Below the pieces are notes generated by a model. It worked only from the letters and a program-made list of their open reading frames with translations. It was not told where the DNA came from and did no database searches. Source: Candidatus Kapaibacterium sp. (lineage in GTDB: Bacteria; Bacteroidota; Ignavibacteria; Palsa-1295). Taken from it: a stretch of 7,832 nt of DNA. Numbering within the stretch: position 1 is the stretch's first letter; each line of letters begins with the position of its first letter. The translations under genes and the position numbers were made by a program. Positions 1-5,464 of this stretch are shown here, in pieces. The stretch covers positions 1 through 7,832 of the forward strand of contig JANWLI010000170.1 of assembly GCA_025450975.1 (NCBI GenBank). The letters run 5' to 3'.

Positions 1-1045
1 CGTGCCAGTAAAACTTTGAAATGCGCTGCAGGACTTTGACAATGTCTGTGTCTTCATCCATAACCATGATACCGCCGGTACCAATGGCACTTCCGGCAGC
101 ACGGAGGTTATCGGCATCCATCTTAATGCCTTCGAGCCCGTCGCCGCGAAGCGGAGGCATTGACGATCCACCGGGAATGACCATTTTGATCTTCTTATCA
201 CCGCGCACGCCACCGGCGTACTTGTAGATCATGTCAGTTAGCAACGTGCCCGTCGGTACTTCGAAAATACCAGGACGATTGACGTGACCGCTCACACCGA
301 GAAGTATTGTTCCGGGATGTTTCGCTTCGCCGATCTTTGAGTACGGCTCCCAGCCCATCTTCAGGATCGGGGGGACGTTGGCGATCGTCTCGACATTATT
401 GATCGTCGTAGGAAATCCCCAGAGACCAAAATTTGCCGGGAAGGGGGGCTTCACGCGCGGATAACCACGCTTGCCTTCGAGCGAATTCATGAGTGCCGAT
501 TCTTCGCCGACGATATATGCGCCTGCGCCTTTATGAACCGTGATGTCAACTTTATATGGGACGCCGTCGCCGGTTGCCTTGAAGGTCTCAAGCATGCGGT
601 CGCCAATAAATCCTTTGGCATACGCATCGGCGACAGCTTTCTCGACCATCTTGATCCAGTGCGCATACTCGCCGCGGATATAGACGTAGGCGTGATTCAC
701 CTGCATGGCATAGCTTGCGATGAGCATGCCTTCGATCATCTGATGCGGATTGAACTCAAAGATCTGGCGATCCTTGAACGAGCCGGGTTCTGATTCGTCT
801 CCGTTGATGAGCAGATACTTCTTTTTGTCAGTGCCTTTCGGCATGAACGTCCACTTGAGTCCTGTTGCAAATGCAGCGCCGCCGCGGCCGCGGAGGTTCG
901 ACTTCTTGACTTCGTCGATGACGTCATCCGGTTTCATCGAAAAAGCGCGTCGCATTGCATCGCCATAGCCGCCGTTAGCGACATAGACGTTGATATCACG
1001 AACATTCGGAATATCGGGCAGGATCAGTTTTGGCGTATCTGACAT
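1..1045 (-). CDS. nuoF: NADH-quinone oxidoreductase subunit F (complex I, FMN subunit), 3' end outside the window
   Basis: NuoF carries FMN and the N3 [4Fe-4S] cluster in the peripheral arm of complex I, where NADH is oxidised. The visible 348 residues hold the family landmarks: the flavin/NADH loop RGRGGAAFATGLKW (52-65), GDESEPGS (82-89), the glycine-rich GAGAYIVGEESALMNSLEG region (173-191) and KPPFPA (199-204). Family members are about 420-460 residues, so roughly 80-110 are missing, including the cysteine cluster (ESCGxCxPCR) that should follow the last visible residues ISKFYWH. Unusually, V179 and A58/A60 replace residues that are commonly C, G and P in NuoF. The ATG at 1045 is preceded by no Shine-Dalgarno but by an exact -7 promoter box six bases upstream. 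In most genomes nuoE lies directly upstream; here three unrelated genes intervene. Identification is secure. Confidence 0.96.
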   Translation of the reverse strand, partial: MSDTPKLILPDIPNVRDINVYVANGGYGDAMRRAFSMKPDDVIDEVKKSNLRGRGGAAFATGLKWTFMPKGTDKKKYLLINGDESEPGSFKDRQIFEFNPHQMIEGMLIASYAMQVNHAYVYIRGEYAHWIKMVEKAVADAYAKGFIGDRMLETFKATGDGVPYKVDITVHKGAGAYIVGEESALMNSLEGKRGYPRVKPPFPANFGLWGFPTTINNVETIANVPPILKMGWEPYSKIGEAKHPGTILLGVSGHVNRPGIFEVPTGTLLTDMIYKYAGGVRGDKKIKMVIPGGSSMPPLRGDGLEGIKMDADNLRAAGSAIGTGGIMVMDEDTDIVKVLQRISKFYWH

Positions 1046-1049
1046 ATAC

Positions 1050-1064
1050 TGCAAAAATACGGCA
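1050..1064 (-). promoter_or_regulatory. nuoF promoter, Bacteroidota-type -7 element
   Basis: Reading on the minus strand the block is TGCCGTATTTTTGCA. It contains TATTTTTG (1059-1052), an exact match to the Bacteroidota -7 consensus TAnnTTTG. Only six bases separate its final G from the nuoF ATG, so transcription should begin at or within a few bases of the start codon. The same 15 bases occur at the same distance in front of nuoE. I see no convincing TTG/TTTG element about 20 bases upstream. The box lies within the 28-base gap after the preceding gene, so nuoF can be transcribed independently of it. Confidence 0.7.
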
Positions 1065-1073
1065 CAAACGAGG

Positions 1074-2438
1074 CTACTTCAGATCATCGTCAGTAAGGAC
1101 AAGTTTATCGGAGCCTAGGCCAAATTTAACACCAAGGACGGACAGCAGATTACTGGCCTCAACCGCCTGCATATCGAAGCCTCTGCCGAAGGTAGCAGTT
1201 AGGTAAAAGTTATCGGTGAGCGGGTATTCGCCGATGACGGCGATGCGGAAGTCGGGCTTATAGTCAGGCGATATGCGCAGGATCGTCTCAAACGAAACGG
1301 CAGCCGGCCACAGCCGTGGGCAAGATGCCCTGACACCGAAGTCATACGTCGCGATCTTCGTGCTGCTATCTGCCTGATTCGAAATCATGCGAAGCATGGC
1401 GCTTCCTTCCCAATCGTCGGCAGAGCCGGGGCGATAGGAGTAGGTTACCCAGGCGCTATAACGCCTGAGCGAGAATGCATCGATCTTATCATTGCGTGCA
1501 GCTCCCGCACCTGCAGCAGCAACTTCGAGAAAATGTCCGCTCTTTATGGCCAGCATCTTCGCAAGCTTTTGTGCACTGTAGACGGCAGTGGGAGAATTGA
1601 GGATGTTGGTTGTTGTCCACTCATTATACGTCATCAGGAATGAAGACGGAGTGAACGATGGTATTACTGAAGCATTATCATTTACGAAGGTTATAAAGTA
1701 CTGTGATGCCGCATTTTTTATAATGGCAATATCCTGTACGTCAACCTGCGCGACAAGCGCAGGATTGGTGAACATCACTTTGCCGAAGCCATTATCAAAC
1801 AATATGGCCGTTGCCGGCGATGCAGTCGCACTTGAAAATCCGCCGGATGCGATGAGCGATAGTAACTGTGCACGGCTAGCCGAATCGTTGAGAATTTCTG
1901 CGATCGTATACTTCAAAAAGCGATCGACGTTGTCAGTAAGCGATATCCTGATGCGGATCGCCTGCTTGAACGAGGCGCGATCGATGTCATAGCCGCCTCC
2001 GAGGATATGTGTCCGCAGTCCGAATGACCAGGCCGACGATGCATGAAAGCTTGTATCGACAAACATATCCTCCGGGATCGCGCCGGTTGCAAGCGAGATG
2101 GATAGATTATCTATCATCGTTTGTCCTACGCTCGGGAAGTAGTAGTCAAAGAGACCTTTTCTACCAGAAGAGAAGAGTTTTGCAATGCCGAACTCCATCG
2201 CGAATTGTGTCGGCAGCGATCCTCCGGAAGCACCGATCGTACTCAGGTCGATGGCGAGGGCTTTGAGATCGGTCGGCCGCTCGACGGATGTCGGCTCGGT
2301 GCCGATGATCTTGAAGGCAGGCGAAGCGGGTACGCGCATCGAGTCGATGACCGAAAGCGGCTCCTGCGCATACGCTCCGAACGAACAGAGCAACGAGCAA
2401 GCCAGAGCGCAGTACTTACGAAAAGATAAATTCAGCAT
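1074..2438 (-). CDS. Predicted outer-membrane beta-barrel protein of unknown function
   Basis: I do not recognise a named family. The 454-residue product starts with a clear Sec signal peptide (basic start, hydrophobic residues 10-23, likely cut after AYA at about 24), so the mature protein begins QEPLSV. Residues 36-53 form a motif-like stretch, SPAFKIIGTEPTSVERPT. After it come alternating hydrophobic/polar segments ending in aromatics (for example FAMEFGIAKL, SAWSFGLRTHIL, YSAWVTYSYR, FRIAVIGEYPL, FYLTATFGRGF), the pattern of transmembrane beta-strands. The C-terminus has a last strand (LLSVLGVKFGLG) and then an acidic tail, TDDDLK. The ATG at 2438 was chosen because it puts the signal peptide first; an in-frame ATG at 2522 would add 28 polar residues overlapping the neighbour. 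The chosen start overlaps the end of the upstream gene by 23 bases, implying translational coupling and membership in a three-gene operon. Barrel topology and outer-membrane location are inference. Confidence 0.8.
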   Translation of the reverse strand: MLNLSFRKYCALACSLLCSFGAYAQEPLSVIDSMRVPASPAFKIIGTEPTSVERPTDLKALAIDLSTIGASGGSLPTQFAMEFGIAKLFSSGRKGLFDYYFPSVGQTMIDNLSISLATGAIPEDMFVDTSFHASSAWSFGLRTHILGGGYDIDRASFKQAIRIRISLTDNVDRFLKYTIAEILNDSASRAQLLSLIASGGFSSATASPATAILFDNGFGKVMFTNPALVAQVDVQDIAIIKNAASQYFITFVNDNASVIPSFTPSSFLMTYNEWTTTNILNSPTAVYSAQKLAKMLAIKSGHFLEVAAAGAGAARNDKIDAFSLRRYSAWVTYSYRPGSADDWEGSAMLRMISNQADSSTKIATYDFGVRASCPRLWPAAVSFETILRISPDYKPDFRIAVIGEYPLTDNFYLTATFGRGFDMQAVEASNLLSVLGVKFGLGSDKLVLTDDDLK

Positions 2439-2784
2439 AGTATTTTTCTGCCATTCCGGAGGCAACGGTTGACGAAAGGTTTTGGGGCGGTTTGGTATCG
2501 ATCGTGTGATCGACCGATACATCGACCGGAGTTGTAGAGATCGAGGTGACGCGCGTTGTTGCGATCAGCGTATCGCCTTTATCTACAGCGATATTCTCGA
2601 ACCGGATCGTCCCGTTCTCAAAGTTATTGCCGAAGCCGATCGGCTTTGGAATAAAACTGCCGGGTACAAGTAGTTCGACATCGACTGTGGCGATGAGCCC
2701 ATCGGGCGAGAGGTCGATCTCAAGTGTTACCGATGCCGGGTAGACAGGCAATGTTATTGCTACCGGAGCAGGAAAGGTTATCAT
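2416..2784 (-). CDS. Small beta-rich hypothetical protein, middle gene of the envelope trio
   Basis: The 122-residue product has no signal peptide, membrane segment or cysteine. It is rich in V, T, I, S and P, with alternating patterns (VTLEIDLS, LIATVDVELLV, GTIRFENIAV, DTLIATTRVTS, PVDVSVDHTI) suggesting a small all-beta or Ig-like sandwich; the C-terminus EKYYAEFIFS is aromatic. No known family is recognised. Its ATG lies three bases after the stop of the membrane protein gene, and its 3' end overlaps the start of the barrel gene by 23 bases, so all three are almost certainly co-transcribed and probably work together. Without an export signal it would be cytoplasmic unless carried by a partner. 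No Shine-Dalgarno is visible (AAACTATG context), consistent with coupling to the upstream gene. Confidence 0.75.
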   Translation of the reverse strand: MITFPAPVAITLPVYPASVTLEIDLSPDGLIATVDVELLVPGSFIPKPIGFGNNFENGTIRFENIAVDKGDTLIATTRVTSISTTPVDVSVDHTIDTKPPQNLSSTVASGMAEKYYAEFIFS

Positions 2785-2787
2785 AGT

Positions 2788-3882
2788 TTATTGTTGTTCG
2801 TTCGGTCTCATTAACAGATAGACGCCATTACTGATACCCATTAACGCAAGCTGTTCGGTCGTGAAGTCGTGAAACTTCACGTATTCAAACATATGCTCGA
2901 GAAACAGAATGCCGAAGAGCAAGGTCCAGATGACAAACTGCACGCGCGAAATCGTTGGCGAGACGCCGTCGGAAATAATATCGGCCAGTACTTTGAGAAA
3001 GCCGCCCTTTGTACCCGTTGGTTTTGGTGCAGTCACTAATGGGTCTTTAGAGTCCATTGCGCCGGTTACAACTTTTGTCGCGCCGCTGATCCCCATAAGC
3101 ACGAGGAGTGAACTAGGGAAGTCGGGGCCGTAGCCGGTCGAGAGCCAGATATAGACAAAGCCTGCAACGACGATCACCGTCCAGAAGCCGATCTGAATGC
3201 GCGATAAACTGTAGTCGCCACGTTGGGTGACCGTTGCGCCATCTGCTGCAGTGATCGTGATCCTATCGGTAAAGATCATCGTCTTTCCTCCGAGCCAGCA
3301 AAGTAGCGTAACGAGGGCCAGGGTTATTACTAACGAAATGATCGCCCACAGAGGACTGACAAGATTGAAGTAGATCGGTTTTCCGTAATGGCCGAGAAAC
3401 TTGCCGTTGACGATGAGGCCGACAGTGATCGGTACTGTTTTCAGACCGATAGATTCGATAAACCCCTCCCAACCGCTCGACCCTTCGACATCCGGCAGCA
3501 GACGGAAGACGAAAGTAGCAGTATCTCCGCCGATAAAGATGTCCAGCAGTGGTAGGTCCTGGAGAAAGTCGTTGAGCAACAGGCGTGTATGGATCGAGTC
3601 TTTAGCATATGTGACGATCCCGAGGTTGACGACTGCGACTTCGATGAAGTCACCGATCGAAGCGCTATCGCCTCGTCCTTCGCAAAGGATGTTGACATCG
3701 ACGATCCTGGGAGCAGTAGCCGGACTAACGGCTGCAACAGCGACGACAGAGTCTTGTGAAACTGCAGGGAGCGCCGTATTGGTACTGTCGGCAAACGATC
3801 GTTGATACGTAAAGCTCGAGATGCTACAAACGAGAACGAAGATCGCTAAATGAATGCGGCTCTTTATTGATGCGTGGGGCAT
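2788..3882 (-). CDS. Inner-membrane protein with periplasmic beta domain and duplicated 'SRxQ...W...LMGIS' unit
   Basis: The 364-residue protein has an N-terminal hydrophobic segment (about 10-24, signal peptide or anchor), then a beta-rich region (about 58-175), then a strong membrane helix (about 177-198). After that come two related units. Unit 1 (225-274) has SLSRIQIGFWT, a hydrophobic helix and LMGIS at 262-266. Unit 2 (309-359) has TISRVQFVIWT, a hydrophobic helix and LMGIS at 347-351. The SR-to-LMGIS spacing is 34 and 35 residues, so the units look like an internal duplication. I recall similar paired motifs in poorly characterised bacterial membrane proteins but cannot assign a function. 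An in-frame ATG at 3906 would add eight residues (MISLSPYT); the ATG at 3882 is preferred because it gives a normal signal-like N-terminus and shares the ACTATG context of its operon partners. It is the first gene of the three-gene unit. Confidence 0.8.
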   Translation of the reverse strand: MPHASIKSRIHLAIFVLVCSISSFTYQRSFADSTNTALPAVSQDSVVAVAAVSPATAPRIVDVNILCEGRGDSASIGDFIEVAVVNLGIVTYAKDSIHTRLLLNDFLQDLPLLDIFIGGDTATFVFRLLPDVEGSSGWEGFIESIGLKTVPITVGLIVNGKFLGHYGKPIYFNLVSPLWAIISLVITLALVTLLCWLGGKTMIFTDRITITAADGATVTQRGDYSLSRIQIGFWTVIVVAGFVYIWLSTGYGPDFPSSLLVLMGISGATKVVTGAMDSKDPLVTAPKPTGTKGGFLKVLADIISDGVSPTISRVQFVIWTLLFGILFLEHMFEYVKFHDFTTEQLALMGISNGVYLLMRPNEQQ

Positions 3883-3959
3883 AGTATATGGGGAAAGTGA
3901 GATCAAGGCCTAGACAAGCCAAAGCCTTGCATGCGAATATATGCTATTATGATCGCGGA

Positions 3960-3979
3960 AACAAGCCCCTCGGCTTGTT
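3960..3979 (-). terminator. Probable intrinsic terminator of nuoE
   Basis: A perfect 8-bp stem, AACAAGCC paired with GGCTTGTT around a four-base loop, starts inside the nuoE stop codon. On the nuoE transcript it is followed by a short U-containing tail (GUUUCC). The U-tract is weak, so termination may be partial. Together with the separate nuoF promoter it suggests that nuoE is transcribed as a single gene. Confidence 0.6.
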
Positions 3980-4511
3980 ATGCGTTCGAGGCTTCGGAAA
4001 TGTCCGGAAGCTGGACGGTACGCTTCGGGGGAGGCGCCGAGCCTTTCTCCTTGATAGTGTTGATGATCTCGAGCGCGTCAGCGGAGTTAATGCGCTCATA
4101 AAAGAGTTCTCCGACGGCCATCATTGGTGCGCCGCCACAGGCACCCATGCATTCTACCTCTTCGAGGGAGAACATGCCGTCGGGGGTGCGCTCCATGTGG
4201 GTAATGCCAAGCTTTTGCTTGACCTCTTCATAGATCTTTTCGCCGCCGCAGAGCATACAGCTGACGTTGGTGCAGACCATGATGTGATGCCTGCCCATCG
4301 GCTTATCGAAGAACATGGTATAGAAGCTCACGACGCCGAGGACGTGGCTTTTGGGTACTTCGCAGATACTGGCAGCTTCGGTCATCGACGCGTCGTCGAG
4401 CCAGCCGTGCTTTTCCTGGAGTTTCCAAAGGACAGGGAGTAGGATCGCCTGCGGACTTTCATAGCGCTTTTTCAGCGCCTCTATTTCCTGAAGTTCTTCT
4501 GCGTTAAACAT
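3978..4511 (-). CDS. nuoE: NADH-quinone oxidoreductase subunit E (complex I, 24-kDa [2Fe-2S] subunit)
   Basis: NuoE binds the N1a [2Fe-2S] cluster next to the FMN of NuoF in the NADH-oxidising arm of complex I, a thioredoxin-like domain behind a helical N-terminus. The 177-residue product is of normal length or slightly long. All four cluster ligands are present: C80 and C85 in CTNVSC, and C121 and C125 in CMGAC. Family phrases LPVLWKLQEKHGWL (25-38), VVSFYTMF (60-67) and GGAPMM (126-131) are also clear. The last 22 residues, a polar PPP-containing tail, go beyond the core domain. The ATG at 4511 gives the normal NuoE N-terminus (MFNAEELQEIEALKKRY). An in-frame ATG at 4559 would add 16 residues translated across the promoter box and is rejected. 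Its partner nuoF is displaced about 2.9 kb downstream. Confidence 0.96.
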   Translation of the reverse strand: MFNAEELQEIEALKKRYESPQAILLPVLWKLQEKHGWLDDASMTEAASICEVPKSHVLGVVSFYTMFFDKPMGRHHIMVCTNVSCMLCGGEKIYEEVKQKLGITHMERTPDGMFSLEEVECMGACGGAPMMAVGELFYERINSADALEIINTIKEKGSAPPPKRTVQLPDISEASNA

Positions 4512-4515
4512 CTTT

Positions 4516-4530
4516 TGCAAAAATACGGCA
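4516..4530 (-). promoter_or_regulatory. nuoE promoter, Bacteroidota-type -7 element
   Basis: The minus strand reads TGCCGTATTTTTGCA, identical over 15 bases to the block in front of nuoF. It contains the exact TAnnTTTG match TATTTTTG (4525-4518). Six bases separate its G from the ATG at 4511, the same as at nuoF, so the transcript should have essentially no 5' leader. No good TTG element is visible 19-21 bases upstream; the nearest TTTG (4560-4557) is 31 bases from the box. Confidence 0.7.
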
Positions 4531-4567
4531 GTTACGGGCGTCCCATTAATAGAACACAAATACCGAG

Positions 4568-4577
4568 CTGTATACAG
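4568..4577. promoter_or_regulatory. Palindrome CTGTATACAG, candidate operator (proximal copy)
   Basis: A perfect 10-base palindrome with core TGTATACA, 57 bases upstream of the nuoE start. A second copy of the 8-base core lies 36 bases further upstream, centre to centre. The paired cores suggest a binding site for a dimeric regulator. TTGTATACAA-like sites are of the kind bound by FadR/FCD-type GntR regulators (general form TNGT..ACNA), but the regulator is unknown here. Confidence 0.4.
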
Positions 4578-4602
4578 TTTACATCATAGCAATACGATTG
4601 TA

Positions 4603-4614
4603 TTTGTATACAAA
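4603..4614. promoter_or_regulatory. Palindrome TTTGTATACAAA, candidate operator (distal copy)
   Basis: A perfect 12-base palindrome sharing the core TGTATACA with the site at 4568-4577. A half-match (TTGTATTTG) lies just before it at 4598-4606. It sits in the AT-rich intergenic region about 92 bases upstream of nuoE. Confidence 0.4.
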
Positions 4615-4711
4615 AGAGCACTTGCCTTGAAAATTATGATAGAAGTGACTCAAATATCCCATAAGAAGCGACTTTAATACTCAGTAGCTAAGTTGTTGAT
4701 TTATATAAAGT

Positions 4712-4745
4712 TGAAAACCCATCACCTTACGGTAACGGGTTTTCA
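4712..4745. terminator. Strong hairpin, terminator-like or 5' leader structure
   Basis: TGAAAACCC (4712-4720) pairs perfectly with GGGTTTTCA (4737-4745), a 9-bp stem. The 16-base loop can itself form a small ACC/GGT stem around TTAC. The A-tract/U-tract flanks inside the stem resemble a bidirectional terminator, yet no gene on either strand obviously ends here. On the plus strand the stem runs straight into AGGAGG, so it may instead be a leader structure controlling the mini-ORF behind it, or the end of an unseen small RNA. Confidence 0.55.
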
Positions 4746-4750
4746 GGAGG
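4745..4750 (+). promoter_or_regulatory. Perfect Shine-Dalgarno AGGAGG
   Basis: AGGAGGT is complementary to the usual 16S rRNA tail over seven bases and sits five bases before the ATG at 4756. It is the only strong Shine-Dalgarno sequence in front of any start in this window. Its first base pairs in the preceding hairpin stem. Confidence 0.5.
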
Positions 4751-4755
4751 TCACT

Positions 4756-4794
4756 ATGAAACACACAGAACGTGAGACGAAAGTCTCGGTGTAG
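4756..4794 (+). CDS. Candidate 12-residue leader peptide or short structured RNA
   Basis: A 13-codon frame (MKHTERETKVSV, stop TAG) follows an ideal Shine-Dalgarno and the ACTATG start context seen at four other genes here. Its 3' half contains GAGAC-GAAA-GTCTC (4774-4787), a perfect 5-bp stem closed by a GNRA tetraloop, so the segment may act as structured RNA rather than, or as well as, a peptide. It lies 136 bases upstream of the lipoprotein gene with stop codons and AT-rich sequence between, so it is not an extended start of that gene. No match to a known riboswitch or leader is recognised. The peptide has no run of a single amino acid as in classical attenuators. Confidence 0.35.
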   Translation: MKHTERETKVSV

Positions 4795-4869
4795 AGATTT
4801 AACTAACTAATTACAATATATATGCCAGAGATATCTAAAAAATGTAAAAACATCGGAAATATTTACAAC

Positions 4870-4886
4870 TGAGTATGGAATACTCA
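4870..4886. repeat. 17-base inverted repeat upstream of the lipoprotein gene
   Basis: TGAGTAT-GGA-ATACTCA has perfect 7-base arms around three bases and ends 44 bases before the ATG at 4931. It could be an operator for a dimeric regulator or a small RNA hairpin. Nothing ties it to a particular regulator. Confidence 0.35.
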
Positions 4887-4930
4887 ATTTCAGAGAACAA
4901 GATTACCCGGTATTTCACGTAAATTCGACT

Positions 4931-5395
4931 ATGAAAGTACTTATACTAATGGTTGTCGCCTCCATTTTGGGGTGCGCCAAAGACCCGGCTGAACCTCATA
5001 CTGTGACAGCTTCCGCCGATACACTTCTTAGGATGGAAGAGGCGTTCTCCCAGACTAGCGAAAAGCATGGATTTCATACTGCGCTCAAGACTTTTATGGC
5101 GCCAAATGCCACTAAGCTTGTCGAAGGACACCATCCACTCGTTGGAAGCGACTCCATTGCCCGCGTGCTCGATTCACAACCGGATACCGGCATTGTCATG
5201 ACGTGGAAGGCTCGCAATGCAGAGATTGCAGCTTCAGGAGATCTCGGCTATACGTGGGGAGACTGGATGCTCAGAAGCAAGCATCCAAAAACAGGTGACA
5301 CTGCGTATGGCAATTACTTCACCGTTTGGAAAAAACAGGCCGACGGTTCGTGGAAGTGGGTGCTCGATGGTGGTAACGGCACACCGAAGCCGTAG
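4931..5395 (+). CDS. Small lipoprotein, SnoaL/DUF4440-like (NTF2-like fold)
   Basis: The 154-residue product has a short hydrophobic signal ending in ILGC with cysteine at residue 15, a lipobox, so it should be lipid-anchored and face the periplasm or cell surface. The rest resembles DUF4440/SnoaL-type NTF2-like domains: an N-terminal helix (TLLRMEEAFSQTSEKHG), a short segment around EGHHPLVGSDSIARVL, then strands MTWKARNAEIAASGDLGYTWGDWML and YGNYFTVWKKQADGSWKWVLDGG, where the GYTWGDW and W-W-V-DGG patterns are typical. Such domains may bind small molecules or be catalytic; no activity can be assigned. The ATG at 4931 is preceded by GACT, the same ACTATG context as several neighbours, and by no Shine-Dalgarno. 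It is followed 69 bases later by the propeller gene on the same strand. Confidence 0.82.
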   Translation: MKVLILMVVASILGCAKDPAEPHTVTASADTLLRMEEAFSQTSEKHGFHTALKTFMAPNATKLVEGHHPLVGSDSIARVLDSQPDTGIVMTWKARNAEIAASGDLGYTWGDWMLRSKHPKTGDTAYGNYFTVWKKQADGSWKWVLDGGNGTPKP

Positions 5396-5464
5396 CTGTA
5401 TTTGTCACTGCCAATCGGTATTCTCTGAGAGTCATTGCTAGGCTAGCTGTGTTCATCTTAATGC
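5376..5464 (+). other. Lipoprotein-propeller junction with weak hairpin and palindrome
   Basis: ACGGC (5376-5380) can pair with GCCGT (5389-5393) at the very end of the lipoprotein gene, but no U-run follows, so this is a poor terminator. The 69-base gap to the next gene contains GCTAG-G-CTAGC (5437-5447), an 11-base near-palindrome, and no Shine-Dalgarno or exact TAnnTTTG box. Co-transcription of the two genes is possible. Confidence 0.25.

Larger units (their letters stand above)
4512..4930. other. AT-rich divergent intergenic region
   Basis: This 419-base stretch separates divergent nuoE and the lipoprotein gene. It is visibly more AT-rich than its flanks and contains no GATC, a tetramer frequent elsewhere in the window. 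It holds the nuoE promoter, two TGTATACA palindromes, the hairpin/Shine-Dalgarno/mini-ORF cluster and a 17-base inverted repeat. In 4621-4710 I see no ORF, promoter or repeat that I can support. Confidence 0.7.

Noticed and set aside
1588..1992. Open frame of 134 codons on the plus strand within the barrel gene
   Set aside because: Antisense to a gene with a clear signal peptide and operon context; no independent support.
3401..3805. Open frame of 134 codons on the plus strand within the membrane protein gene
   Set aside because: Antisense shadow; low-complexity S/T/P/R translation and no start signal.
3893..3923. Possible promoter of the three-gene unit, TTTG (3923-3920) - 19 bases - TCACTTTC (3900-3893) on the minus strand
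   Set aside because: The spacing is right for a Bacteroidota promoter, but the -7 element matches only four of six consensus bases; too weak to annotate although the unit must start somewhere in 3883-3977.
3904..3929. Inverted repeat CAAGGC/GCCTTG upstream of the membrane protein gene
   Set aside because: Only six base pairs with a 14-base loop; not distinguishable from chance.
3888..4442. Long open frame of 184 codons on the plus strand, opposite nuoE
   Set aside because: It is antisense to a certain nuoE, has no start signal and its translation has no recognisable domain; it is a shadow of nuoE codon use.
4557..4560. TTTG upstream of nuoE as a -33 element
   Set aside because: It is 31 bases from the -7 box instead of about 20.
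5461..5463. Alternative ATG four bases before the propeller start
   Set aside because: It is in another frame and does not lead into the signal peptide.
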